Source: Pararhodobacter sp. CCB-MM2 (GTDB lineage: Bacteria; Pseudomonadota; Alphaproteobacteria; Rhodobacterales; Rhodobacteraceae). From it: 60,557 nt of DNA. The stretch lies in assembly GCF_001691415.1 (NCBI RefSeq), contig NZ_LRRR01000028.1, positions 1 through 60,557 of the forward strand, read 5' to 3'. The stretch's first letter is position 1; the number at the start of each line of letters is the position of its first letter. The notes beneath the pieces are model-generated. The model was not told the DNA's origin and searched no databases. It saw only the letters and a list, made by a program, of their open reading frames with translations. Made by a program: the position numbers and the translations under genes. Shown here piece by piece: positions 33,077-41,561 of this stretch.

Positions 33077-33405
33077 GCAACATGGCCAAAGGAGAGGGCG
33101 CCGATCGGCTCCCTCGCTGGCCGCGTTAAAGAGATCTCTGCCAGCGGTGTGATCTGCCCCGCCTCCTGTGCGTCCCTCACTCAAGAGAAGGGCTTGCCGA
33201 TTGGGTTTGGGCATCAAGGGCGCCCGCTGGCCTGTCGCTCTTTCACCCGTTCGGAGCAAGCGCGTCCTGATCCATGGCCGTATCAAGGTGACGCTGCTTC
33301 CTTGCCATCTACCACGATTGCTGCTCGTGCCCATGCGGGCATGGCGTAGCAGGACGTGACCAGAGAAATGGAACCGTCTCACTCCTACATCGCCAAGCTG
33401 GCAGG
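33077..33405 (+). other. Intergenic region
   Basis: No gene or clear signal is seen. Short frames on both strands lack protein character. It is probably degraded sequence leading into the ArdC relic. Confidence 0.4.
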
Positions 33406-33657
33406 TGGAGCGGTCAGTCTGCGGACGCATTCTTTACCGCGACCGAGGCCGATATCCGCCACGGGGGCGGGAAGGCCTATTACAGCGGCAGCACTGATCA
33501 TGTGCAGATGTCTGTCTTTGAGAGTTTTGTTTCTCCCGAGGCCGACTATGCAATCCTTGCCCATGAGCTGACCCGCTGGACCAAGCACAAGAGGCGTCTG
33601 GATCGGGATTTTGAGCGCAAGGCATGGGGCGATGAAGTTGAAGAGGTCACCGCGTAA
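33406..33657 (+). pseudogene. ArdC-type antirestriction protein, C-terminal relic
   Basis: The frame ending at TAA 33655-33657 reads ADAFFTATEADIRHGGGKAY, then YYSGSTDHVQMS and AILAHELTRWTKHKRRLDRD followed by FERKAWGDE. This is the zincin-like part of ArdC/DUF1738-type proteins found on plasmids and conjugative elements. The 5' two-thirds are missing. The zinc motif normally HELTHW reads HELTRW here, so a metal ligand is also lost. It is a marker of past plasmid or integrative-element sequence. Confidence 0.75.
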
Positions 33658-33809
33658 TGCGGCGGCTTCGCCTTATGGGAGGCGGTGCCCCTGCGAGGGC
33701 AGAAACGGAGCCGAGGTGGTCTCGGCGATGTTCTTCAGATGCAGATTGCGATATCGACACCTTATTTCGATACTCAATTCTGCATCATATCTTGAAATCT
33801 CTGTTTGGG

Positions 33810-33833
33810 ATCGATGTTCTTTTCTGTATCGAT
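33810..33833. promoter_or_regulatory. Candidate HipB operator
   Basis: ATCGAT occurs at 33810-33815 and again at 33828-33833, 18 bp apart and 32 bp before the hipB start. Related TATCGA/TTTCGATA words lie at about 33749-33775. HipB-type repressors bind paired palindromic sites in their own promoter, so this is a reasonable operator region. Confidence 0.4.
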
Positions 33834-33864
33834 GATCGCATTGCATGCAGAAAGGAACATCAAG

Positions 33865-34464
33865 ATGACCTACGCAGCGCAAGCCATCGCAGAGAGACTT
33901 CAGGCCGCCAGGCAAGCCAAGGGCTTGAGTCAGCGTGATCTGAGCGCGCTGGCAGGTGTGCCGCAAGCGCAGATTTCCCGCATCGAAGCGGGAGCTGTTG
34001 ATCTGCGCCTCTCCAGCCTTGTCGCCCTAGCCAATGCGCTTGATCTGGAGCTTGCGCTTGTCCCGCGCAAGGCGGTGCCAGCCGTCCGGTCGCTAAGCAG
34101 ACAGATCACCGCAAGCCAGCACAGTGGAGCGATCGCGGCGCAGCGCGAGATGGAGCGCATAAACGACGTGATCCGCAACTTGCAAATTTCTATGCCGAAA
34201 TTTGAGGGCGTTGACCAAATTCGGAAGTCGTTCGCTGACTTGCAGCGGCTCAAGTTGCCTGTATTGGAGCCCGAAGGGCTACGAGAATTGCGCCATGCAA
34301 TGGAAGAAATGACCCGACCTGCGAAGCAGCTCGCAGCAATGAACAAGAGCATCAGCCTTATGCGCACCATCCGCAACAAGGCAGCGCACGCACCGATGCC
34401 CGATACGGCCGACGCGCCGCCTCGTCCTGCCTACTCACTGGACGAGGAGGATGACGATGCCTGA
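33865..34464 (+). CDS. hipB: HipB-like antitoxin with XRE helix-turn-helix
   Basis: A 199-residue DNA-binding antitoxin. The XRE helix-turn-helix occupies about residues 8-62 (LQAARQAKGLSQRDLSALAG then VPQAQISRIEAGAVDLRLSS). A long helical region follows, then an acidic end (YSLDEEDDDA). It is longer than E. coli HipB (88 residues) because of the ~110-residue C-terminal extension. AAAGGA stands 9-10 bp before ATG 33865; an earlier in-frame ATG at 33805 is rejected. It overlaps hipA by 14 bp, as usual for this operon. Confidence 0.85.
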   Translation: MTYAAQAIAERLQAARQAKGLSQRDLSALAGVPQAQISRIEAGAVDLRLSSLVALANALDLELALVPRKAVPAVRSLSRQITASQHSGAIAAQREMERINDVIRNLQISMPKFEGVDQIRKSFADLQRLKLPVLEPEGLRELRHAMEEMTRPAKQLAAMNKSISLMRTIRNKAAHAPMPDTADAPPRPAYSLDEEDDDA

Positions 34465-35689
34465 TGTCACTGTCCTCACTGTCAAGCTTTACGGCGAACC
34501 GATCGGCACGCTCACCCATGTTGGCGGAGAGAAGTCCGTCTTTGCCTTTTCTGACACCTACATTGACAACGCCGATCGCCCGACACTCGGGCTAGGCTTC
34601 AAGGATCAATACGGCGACCTGATCACCGACTTCAGGCCGATTAAGCTGAAGCTGTCGCCGTTCTTCTCGAACCTCCTGCCAGAGGGGCATTTGCGCCGCT
34701 ACCTTGCTGGGTTGGCAGGTATCCACAAACAACGCGAATTCTTCCTGATATGGGCCTTGGGGCGTGACCTTCCAGGTGCCGTGACTGTCGAACCATCCGA
34801 CGGCGAGGCATGGCCTTCCGTGGCTGATCTAGGCGAAGCGGAAGAAGAGAAACTGCAAGAGAACATGCTGCGCTTCTCGCTCGCGGGCGTGCAGCTGAAA
34901 TTCTCCGCCATCACCAACGCTTCCGGCGGTCTGACCATCCCAGCGAGCGGCGTAGGGGGCGGATGGATCGTCAAGCTGCCCTCGTATGAATATCGCGGTG
35001 TCCCCGAAAACGAATTCTCGATGATGACGCTGGCACGCACGGTCGGGATCGATGTGCCTGCCATTGATCTCGTCGATGTCGGAGCCATCGGAAACCTGCC
35101 CGCAGGCATCGACCGGCTGGGTGACAAGGCCTTTATTGTCGAGCGCTTTGACCGTCGCGACGACGGGACTTCTGTCCATATCGAGGACTTCGCTCAGGTC
35201 TACGGCGTCTACGCCGACGACAAGTACAAGAAGGCGAGTTTTCGCAACATCGCCTCGGTCATCGCGACCGAATCCGATCATGCCGATGTCGCCGAGTTCA
35301 TCCGACGTCTGACATTCAACACCCTCATTGGTAACGGCGATATGCACCTGAAGAACTGGTCTTTGATCTACCCCGATCAAAGACAGGCAAAGCTGTCGCC
35401 CGCCTATGATTTCGTGTCGACTATCCCCTATATCCCTGGCGATCAGTCGGCGTTGAATTTCAGTCGCACGCGTCGCTTCGATGAATTCACCGAGGACGAG
35501 CTTTTGCACCTTGCCAGCAAAGCCGCCTTGCCTCGTAAGCTGGTGATCGACACCGCGCGTGAGACGGTTGAGCTGTTCATGCAGCGTTGGGCGTCCGAGA
35601 AGACACATCTGCCCATGGGGGCGGGTGTGATCGACGCGATCGACCGGCATCTGGAAACCCTGCCGATCGCCGGCGATGCCAAAGTGTGA
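34451..35689 (+). CDS. hipA: HipA-like serine/threonine kinase toxin
   Basis: A 412-residue HipA-family kinase; the E. coli relative phosphorylates glutamyl-tRNA synthetase and causes growth arrest. The N-terminal couple-type domain (YGEPIGTLTHVGGEKSVFAF) is followed by LRFSLAGVQLKFSA (about 140). The catalytic loop FNTLIGNGDMHLKNWSLIYP (about 285-305) holds the Asp and Asn, and LSPAYDFVST the metal Asp. All key residues are present, so the toxin is probably active. It may start at ATG 34451 or 34457. It overlaps hipB, forming an operon. Confidence 0.93.
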   Translation: MTMPDVTVLTVKLYGEPIGTLTHVGGEKSVFAFSDTYIDNADRPTLGLGFKDQYGDLITDFRPIKLKLSPFFSNLLPEGHLRRYLAGLAGIHKQREFFLIWALGRDLPGAVTVEPSDGEAWPSVADLGEAEEEKLQENMLRFSLAGVQLKFSAITNASGGLTIPASGVGGGWIVKLPSYEYRGVPENEFSMMTLARTVGIDVPAIDLVDVGAIGNLPAGIDRLGDKAFIVERFDRRDDGTSVHIEDFAQVYGVYADDKYKKASFRNIASVIATESDHADVAEFIRRLTFNTLIGNGDMHLKNWSLIYPDQRQAKLSPAYDFVSTIPYIPGDQSALNFSRTRRFDEFTEDELLHLASKAALPRKLVIDTARETVELFMQRWASEKTHLPMGAGVIDAIDRHLETLPIAGDAKV

Positions 35690-35702
35690 GAGGGTCAGGC
35701 TA

Positions 35703-35873
35703 ATGAAATGTCTTACCGATGCAAAAGTCCAGTCGCTTGCCGAGTGTGAGTCGGGGCAGTTGGTGCGTAGCATTGACCGATGCGAGTTAGGTGTGTCACC
35801 TGAAATGGACAGCTTGATCCGCGAGCGTGCGGGGGTTCATCGCGAAACTCTTATCAAGTTGGTGAAGCGGTGA
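35703..35873 (+). CDS. Small antitoxin-like protein before a Doc-type gene
   Basis: A 56-residue protein (MKCLTDAKVQSLAECESGQL, then LGVSPEMDSLIRERAGVHRE and TLIKLVKR). Its stop overlaps the start of a Doc-type reading frame (GTGA), the usual arrangement for a Phd-like or other antitoxin with Doc. It follows hipA by only 13 bp and could be transcribed with it. The antitoxin role is inferred from position; the sequence family is not firmly recognised. Confidence 0.5.
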   Translation: MKCLTDAKVQSLAECESGQLVRSIDRCELGVSPEMDSLIRERAGVHRETLIKLVKR

Positions 35874-36030
35874 CAGAACCACGTTGGATGGCGCGCGAAG
35901 TGGTTGAGGCTATCCAACACTGGTCATTGACATCGGGGGTGGCTCGCATGGGCTGCGCGATGTTGGCCTGTTGGAATCCGCGTTAGGTCGAGGCCAAAAG
36001 CGGTACGCTTACGCCGAGCAGCACGTGTAG
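35870..36030 (+). pseudogene. Frameshifted and truncated Doc/Fic-family toxin
   Basis: GTG 35870 opens a frame reading EPRWMAREVVEAI. After a one-base shift at about 35915-35921 the protein continues in another frame as TLVIDIGGGSHGLRDVGLLE then SALGRGQKRYAYAEQ, and stops at TAG 36028-36030. This is the N-terminal part of a Doc-like toxin (usually about 125-135 residues). The catalytic HxFxxGNKR segment is missing, so the toxin is dead. Confidence 0.72.
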
Positions 36031-36138
36031 GAAGAATGGGGGCGAGATCTGTCCCGCGAGCACGACGTTTTGGGTAATAAATGCAAATAATCCAGTGCGT
36101 TACAGCACGGTGCGGGCTCTTTGTGGATGGGTCACATT

Positions 36139-39100
36139 TTATATCAGCCGTGCTTCTCGGGCAAGTTTTGCCAGAGGGTCTTTCCGGCTTCTTCTCAGCG
36201 GCTTTGAGATCGAGTCCATTGCAGGCACGGCAAAGAATGCCAGGATTGTTGCAGTAGAGATACCGGCAATCACGGTTATGGCGAGCGGTGCTCTGAATAT
36301 GGATCCCTCTGACCCTTCCAGGACGGCGGGCACCATTCCTGCAATCATGGCCAAGCTCGTCATGAGGATGGGGCGAGATCTTTCAAGACATGCTTTGATC
36401 ATGGCATCTCTCGAGGAGCTGCCCAGCTGCTCGTTTCGCTGAGCGGCATCAAGAATAAGGATCGCATTCTTGGCGACGATGCCGAGGCAAAGCATGACGC
36501 CGAGGTAGACAGGCAGCGAGAGCGGCAAGCCTGTCAAGGCCAGGCCTGCGAAGGCTCCGATGAGTGCGAGGGGGAGCGTGAGAATAATAATGAGGGTTCG
36601 GGTTACGGACCTGAAGAGCGCGAACAAGGTTGCACCGAGCACGAGCATCGAGAGGAGCATGGCATTGGCGAGAGCGGCAACCATGCTGGCGCGTTGCTCT
36701 TCGTTGCCGGAAGGTGTGATCGAGAGCATGGGGTGACGAGCGGATGTTTCTGGCGCTGCCAAGCTGCGGTGGGCGGCCTGCATTGCCTGGCTCGGGGTAA
36801 TCCCTGGGGCCGGTTCTATCCAGATGGGGAGTGTCGCTTGGCCGTTCCGACGTTCTATCGCAAGCGGTTCAAGAACGATTTCGGGGCGGATCAGGGTGCT
36901 GAGGGGCAGAATGGCGCCGCTAGGGGTCTGGAGCGTAACCGTTGCCAAGGGATCTTCCAGATCTCCTGATACAGAAAACTCGATGGGTAGGATGCGCCCA
37001 TCTGCGAGGGTAATGTCGGGCAGTGGCGTACTTGCCTGCCTGGGATCGGTAAGCGCGATGGCGTTGGCTATTGCATTGGCATCAAGACCGAGGGCTGTGA
37101 TCGCACTGGGATCTTGCAGGAAGCGGAGGGCGGGGCGAAGGTTTCCTCCCAGAGCATGAGCCTGGGCTATTTCGGGCGAGGCGACGAGGGTTTCGAGGGC
37201 AAGGGGCAGCGCGCCGTAGGGCGACGAGAGGCTTCCTGTCTCGAAGAGGTGTAGCGCAAGCCGTGGCTGGCCTGTTTCGGTGAGGCGCAAGACGAGCGCG
37301 TCGGTTTGACTGCGAACCCGTCCATCTATGTCCGCGCGCTCCTGCTCTGTGGCTTGAGGCGATAGGCTAATCTGCAGGATGCCGGCATGGCTTCCTTCAT
37401 TGGGTAGGCCGGCTTCGGTGCGTAAAGAAAGAACACCGGCCAAGCCCCACACACGACCGGCCAGCGCGTTGAGGGCCGCGTCGGTCTCGGGAAGGGGCGT
37501 GTCCGAGGCATGCACGATGAGATAGGCCATGCGCTCGCCGGGGGCTTCAGGGATGAACGTTCCCGGTCGTTCAAAGACCGCGATCGATGTGGGCAGGGTG
37601 ATGCCGATCAGGAGTAGGCTGATGGCAATCGGGTGCTCTACGCAGATTTGGAACAGGCGAGCGAGACCGTTGTTGGCCTCTGTCGGAGCCCCTTTGAGCC
37701 CCTTTGCGTGATTTTGTCTGGTCTTTAGCACCTGCGCTGCGAGGGGGGGGATGACCAGCCGCGCGACAGCGAGCGATACAAGCGATGCGATGGAGATCGT
37801 GAGGCCAAAATCCATGAAGTATCGGCCAGCGAGCCCCGGCATGAACGCGACGGGCAGGAACACGGCGATCACTGCGAACGTGGTCGCCGCGACCGCGCGG
37901 CTGATCGCCCTGGCGCCGGTTCGGGCGGCCTTCTTGGGCTCCATTCCCTTGTCGAGGCGCTGCTGAATATTCTCGACTTCAACAATGGCGTCATCCACGA
38001 GCAGTCCGGCGGCAAGCGTTAACCCGAGAAGGCTGATGAGATTGAGGGAGAGGCCGAAGGCATCCATCAGTGCGAGCGTCGGCAGGATTGATAGCGGTAG
38101 CGCGAGCGCCGCGACGAATGTTGCACGCAGGGATCGTAGAGCGACAGCGACAACGAGAATGACCAAGGCGCAGCCTTCGAGCAATGTACGCCAGGTGGCT
38201 TCAAGGCTTTCTGCAACGATGGCGGCGCCATCGTCGACGACTGTCAGGTGTGTCCCGGGGGTGAGCGCGCGCAGTCGTGCAAGTTCGTCATCGACCTGAA
38301 GGGCGGTGCTGGGTACGTCGACGTGGGGCTGGGGCAGAATGGTCAGGAGTATTGCGGGGGCGCCATTGTAGCGGACGATCGTCTCTGGGGGAGTGTCCAT
38401 GAGGCGCATATGGGCGACCTCACTCAGGGCGATGCGGCTGCCGTCGGCCAAAGAGATCGGGTGCGCTGCGAGCTCGTCGGGAAGAAGGGCCCGGAGCGAC
38501 AGGCTTGGGTTTTGCTCTGCGGGGGCGGTTGTTCGTTCCTCGAGGATTGCGGGGAGTCGCTGATGGAGGTCTGAGGGGGTTAGGCCGACGCCGGCCAAGC
38601 GGAGAGCGTCTGCCTCAATCAGCAGTTTGGGGAGCCATGCTCCGGTTACTGCGACGTGCCGAATGCCGGAGATTTGGGTCAGCGCGGGCTGCCATTCCTC
38701 GACAACCTGGCGGCCTATGGTGCCAAGCGGGAGGCTATCGTTTGTCACGGCTATTGTGCGCAAAGGGCTGGCGCGTCCTGCGCGGGTGGTGATGGTGTGG
38801 GCGGTGATCGCGCCATCTGTACTGGCGCGCAGGCGCTGCAGCCGATCTTCGATTTCAGGCTGAAGACGTTGAAGGGCTGCGGGATCTCCCAGCTCCAGGG
38901 TGATGCGTGTCGTGCCGGAGGTTGCTGAGGTCGTGATGCCGAGAAGCCCTTCCGTGCCTCTCAGGATGGCCTCTGCGGGACCTAGAATGCGTGTTTGGAT
39001 TTCTGTCGCACTGAGGCCGGGCGTGGAGAGCTCGATATCGATGCGATCCAAGCCGAGCTGTGGCAAATGGGTCTGCGGGAGGCGCAATGCGGCTGCCACC

Positions 39101-39174
39101 CCCAGTACGGCCATCAAGGCGATGATCAGAAACGGCCAGAACGGGTTCTTGATGGCCCAGGTCGAGGGCGTCAT
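36139..39174 (-). CDS. RND-family efflux transporter, inner-membrane permease (HAE-1 type)
   Basis: A proton-driven exporter of 1011 residues, close to the AcrB-family length of about 1030. The first helix is PFWPFLIIALMAVLGVAAAL. The hallmark helix-4 motif with paired Asp is intact (GLLVDDAIVEVENIQQRLDK, about residue 390). The second half repeats the fold (helices around MLSMLVLGATLFALFRSV and LPVYLGVMLCLGIVAKNAIL). It pumps drugs, solvents or metabolites out through an outer-membrane channel not encoded here. The gene overlaps the adaptor gene by 4 bp (ATGA) and is the second gene of the operon. No local TetR- or MarR-type regulator is visible. Confidence 0.95.
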   Translation of the reverse strand: MTPSTWAIKNPFWPFLIIALMAVLGVAAALRLPQTHLPQLGLDRIDIELSTPGLSATEIQTRILGPAEAILRGTEGLLGITTSATSGTTRITLELGDPAALQRLQPEIEDRLQRLRASTDGAITAHTITTRAGRASPLRTIAVTNDSLPLGTIGRQVVEEWQPALTQISGIRHVAVTGAWLPKLLIEADALRLAGVGLTPSDLHQRLPAILEERTTAPAEQNPSLSLRALLPDELAAHPISLADGSRIALSEVAHMRLMDTPPETIVRYNGAPAILLTILPQPHVDVPSTALQVDDELARLRALTPGTHLTVVDDGAAIVAESLEATWRTLLEGCALVILVVAVALRSLRATFVAALALPLSILPTLALMDAFGLSLNLISLLGLTLAAGLLVDDAIVEVENIQQRLDKGMEPKKAARTGARAISRAVAATTFAVIAVFLPVAFMPGLAGRYFMDFGLTISIASLVSLAVARLVIPPLAAQVLKTRQNHAKGLKGAPTEANNGLARLFQICVEHPIAISLLLIGITLPTSIAVFERPGTFIPEAPGERMAYLIVHASDTPLPETDAALNALAGRVWGLAGVLSLRTEAGLPNEGSHAGILQISLSPQATEQERADIDGRVRSQTDALVLRLTETGQPRLALHLFETGSLSSPYGALPLALETLVASPEIAQAHALGGNLRPALRFLQDPSAITALGLDANAIANAIALTDPRQASTPLPDITLADGRILPIEFSVSGDLEDPLATVTLQTPSGAILPLSTLIRPEIVLEPLAIERRNGQATLPIWIEPAPGITPSQAMQAAHRSLAAPETSARHPMLSITPSGNEEQRASMVAALANAMLLSMLVLGATLFALFRSVTRTLIIILTLPLALIGAFAGLALTGLPLSLPVYLGVMLCLGIVAKNAILILDAAQRNEQLGSSSRDAMIKACLERSRPILMTSLAMIAGMVPAVLEGSEGSIFRAPLAITVIAGISTATILAFFAVPAMDSISKPLRRSRKDPLAKLAREARLI

Positions 39175-40331
39175 GGCATCCGCCGTTGCGTCAGAATGGC
39201 AGGCACGACGGTCCTGTCGCCTGGACGAAGCGCCCCTTGGGCGTTCATCACGATCACATCCCCATCGTGCAATCCGGCGCGGATCTCAACGAGGTCGTTC
39301 TGAAGGGGAGTGCCAAGAGTGACGGGCTGCGAGTGAAGCCTCCCTTGCTCGATGCGCAGGACACCAAAGCCGTTATCCAGCGGCAAAAGAGAGATCAGGG
39401 GTACGGCGATACCGTTACGGCGGTCCGTTGCAAATTCCACGCGGACGGGAAGTCCTGGAGGAGGGGTGACACCATTTGGTAGCTCCAGGCGGATCTGGCT
39501 GATCCCGTTGGAGCTTCCGGCAGGAACCGCTGACAGGGTCGTCGATATGCGTTCGCCACCGGGAAGGATGACAATTGCGCCATCCCCGATGCGGAGGTCG
39601 GCGAGGCGTGCTACCGGGACATCGACGACGACTTCGCTTCTGTGATCGGCCGCTATGGTTACGAGGGACGCTTGGGGCGTTGGTTCGGCCCCCGGCTGTG
39701 TGCCGACGGCCAGAATAATCCCTCCAGTGTGAGCTCGCAGCTCCAGAGCGTCCAGATCAAGGCGAGCTTGATCTCGTGAGAGGGTTGCCAAGGCGAGGTC
39801 AGCTGCGCGTTGAGCGGCAGATCCTTGGACTTGGGCCCTTTCGGTCATGACACGTAGCAGATCCGCCCGTGTGGCCTCGATCTGGGTCTCAGCAATGACA
39901 CCTTGACCTTCTAGCCGATCAAAGCGCGCGACGGCTGCGGCTTGGATCTCTTCACGACGGATCAGGAGCTCCAGAGTTTCCCTGGCGGCTTCATCCTGTG
40001 CCCTGGCCGCATTCACGCGTGTTTCGGCCTCTTGCAACGCCAAAACGGCACGATGTGTCTCGAGTTGCACGAGAACTTGGCCCGCTACGACGCGGTCTCC
40101 TGGGCGGACCAGAACCTCCGTAACCTGCGTCCCGGAGAGAGGTGCGCTCAACACCCAGACACTTGGGGCTACGACGTGGCCATAGGCGTTCAGGGCATCC
40201 GACAGGACCGTCTGCTCGACAGCATAGACTGGCGCCTCTGTCGGCATTGGCTGGAACTGTACAGGGGCGGCTTCGGCAAAGGCCCGCCCGCCCAACAGAG
40301 CTGCTAGAGCTGCTAAATGAAAGGCTCTCAT
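39171..40331 (-). CDS. RND efflux periplasmic adaptor (membrane fusion protein)
   Basis: A 386-residue HlyD/AcrA-like adaptor linking the permease to an outer-membrane channel. It has an N-terminal signal sequence (RAFHLAALAALLGGRAFA). The lipoyl-like half-motif SGTQVTEVLVRPGDRVVAGQ (about residue 70) is followed by a helical hairpin (about 95-190), the returning lipoyl half (ALELRAHTGGIILAVGTQPG) and beta-barrel and C-terminal domains (GLHDGDVIVMNAQGALRPGD). It is the first gene of the leftward operon; its promoter must lie in the AT-rich region 40332-40824, shared with the divergent H-NS-like gene. Confidence 0.93.
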   Translation of the reverse strand: MRAFHLAALAALLGGRAFAEAAPVQFQPMPTEAPVYAVEQTVLSDALNAYGHVVAPSVWVLSAPLSGTQVTEVLVRPGDRVVAGQVLVQLETHRAVLALQEAETRVNAARAQDEAARETLELLIRREEIQAAAVARFDRLEGQGVIAETQIEATRADLLRVMTERAQVQGSAAQRAADLALATLSRDQARLDLDALELRAHTGGIILAVGTQPGAEPTPQASLVTIAADHRSEVVVDVPVARLADLRIGDGAIVILPGGERISTTLSAVPAGSSNGISQIRLELPNGVTPPPGLPVRVEFATDRRNGIAVPLISLLPLDNGFGVLRIEQGRLHSQPVTLGTPLQNDLVEIRAGLHDGDVIVMNAQGALRPGDRTVVPAILTQRRMP

Positions 40332-40824
40332 TGTGCCAAGTTTCTACAATCTGACCGTGTGTCGCGTCTTTTGATTGGCGCGTGATGGGGCGTGTCTTGG
40401 TGGTGATTGGCGGTGATTCCACAGCCAGAGGTTTCGTTGCAAAGTAAATGATTCAATTGTTCCAGGTAACCGACCAAGGTCCGAGGAATGCCTCAGTCAA
40501 AGGTGTTTGCGTCGCATTTGGCGCGATGGCGCAGGGAGAGCCGTCTCAGCGCGCGAGAGGACATTCCGAGATAGATACTCGGTATGGTTGCGTGTCTTCG
40601 TGAGTGGACGCACTGCCTTCAATTCAAAAATATAATGATTGAGGTGTGAAGTTTGCCTGTCGTGACAGCAACGGCAGGGATCGTCGCTGCAAAAAGAACA
40701 TCCAAGATACATATTATTTTTGTCATATGTCTGGGGGCTCTTGGATCTTTTCGTTAGGTCAGGAGTTGCAATATAGTGACAATTCATTGTATCGGAGCTT
40801 ATAGCGCAAAATGGGGGTGCTAAA
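40332..40824. promoter_or_regulatory. Divergent AT-rich region between the RND operon and the H-NS-like gene
   Basis: About 490 bp without a gene; short minus-strand frames have no protein character. The half near the H-NS-like gene is AT-rich. It should carry the promoters of both units. H-NS-type proteins often bind such sequence and control their own gene. Confidence 0.5.
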
Positions 40825-41151
40825 ATGAGCAAGAAAGATCTTGAGACGCTTTCCTTGGACGAGCTGAAGAAGCTTCAGAAGGACGTGGCGAAGGCAATTG
40901 GAAGCTACGAGGATCGTCAGAAACTCGAGGCGCGTGCCAAGGTAGAGGCGATGGCGAAAGAGATGGGCTTCTCTCTCACGCAGCTGGTTGGACCGGATGG
41001 TAAAAAGAATCGTCCGGCTGTGCCGCCGAAGTATGAGCACCCAGAGAACCCGGAGATTACGTGGTCAGGCCGTGGGCGTCGCCCGCAATGGTTCATCGAC
41101 GCCATTGCCTCTGGGAAGACAGAGGATGATCTCGCTGTAAAGGGCGCCTGA
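40825..41151 (+). CDS. H-NS/HvrA-family nucleoid-associated regulator
   Basis: A 108-residue DNA-binding protein. The N-terminal coiled-coil part (LETLSLDELKKLQKDVAKAI, then ARAKVEAMAKEMGFSL) mediates oligomerisation. The C-terminal DNA-binding part has the H-NS core ITWSGRGRRPQWF, where the Gly-Arg-Gly-Arg hook enters the minor groove. Rhodobacter HvrA and Spb belong here and control photosynthesis and nitrogen genes. It may silence the AT-rich fronts of the exoprotein genes in this window, which is inference. GGGGGTG lies 6 bp before the ATG. Two hairpins follow the gene. Confidence 0.93.
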   Translation: MSKKDLETLSLDELKKLQKDVAKAIGSYEDRQKLEARAKVEAMAKEMGFSLTQLVGPDGKKNRPAVPPKYEHPENPEITWSGRGRRPQWFIDAIASGKTEDDLAVKGA

Positions 41152-41171
41152 CGGTGTTGATTGGTGGATTT

Positions 41172-41197
41172 ATCAACTCATCTGTCTTTGAGTTGAT
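41172..41197 (+). other. Inverted repeat in the 3' region of the H-NS-like gene
   Basis: ATCAACTCA, spacer TCTGTCTT, TGAGTTGAT: a perfect 9-bp-arm inverted repeat 20 bp after the stop and just before the terminator. It may be an RNA stability element or part of a 3'-derived small RNA. Confidence 0.55.
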
Positions 41198-41212
41198 CGC
41201 TGTACAATAAAA

Positions 41213-41257
41213 GGGGGCGTTTTGTTGAGTGAAACAACACGACGCCCCAATTTTTTT
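41213..41257 (+). terminator. Rho-independent terminator of the H-NS-like gene
   Basis: GGGGCGT (41214-41220) pairs with ACGCCCC (41242-41248), and an inner TGTTG/CAACA helix extends the stem. Seven T residues follow at 41251-41257. Confidence 0.88.
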
Positions 41258-41561
41258 GCGTCGATTTTTTTGGCTGTCAAACCTATCCGGTTCCTAAGAA
41301 TGGCGTTGCGGAGAATTGCCTTGAGCCGTGATAGTATTTGCCCTCTCTGGTTCAAGCCAGGCGAGGGTTCGCGGTGGTGACGGACCTCGCATATAAGGGG
41401 GCCGGTGCAGGGGGACATGCAGGCATCAGCCGATTTGCGCAACAGCGCACCTTCAGGGTCGCTTGATCAACAGACAAGCTTCATGGAGCCCCAAAATGGC
41501 CTTGGGAATAGAGGCGACGCACTCCATTCTCAACGTCAGCGTGGGCGTCTTCTGGCATTGC
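41258..41561. other. Intergenic region between convergent H-NS-like and CapD-like genes
   Basis: About 300 bp with no supported gene or clear signal beyond the terminator just before it. The first 60 bp are AT-rich. Confidence 0.35.

Noticed and set aside
32669..33430. Minus-strand frame of 253 residues over the zinc-ribbon gene
   Set aside because: It is antisense to the better-supported zinc-ribbon gene and has unnatural composition.
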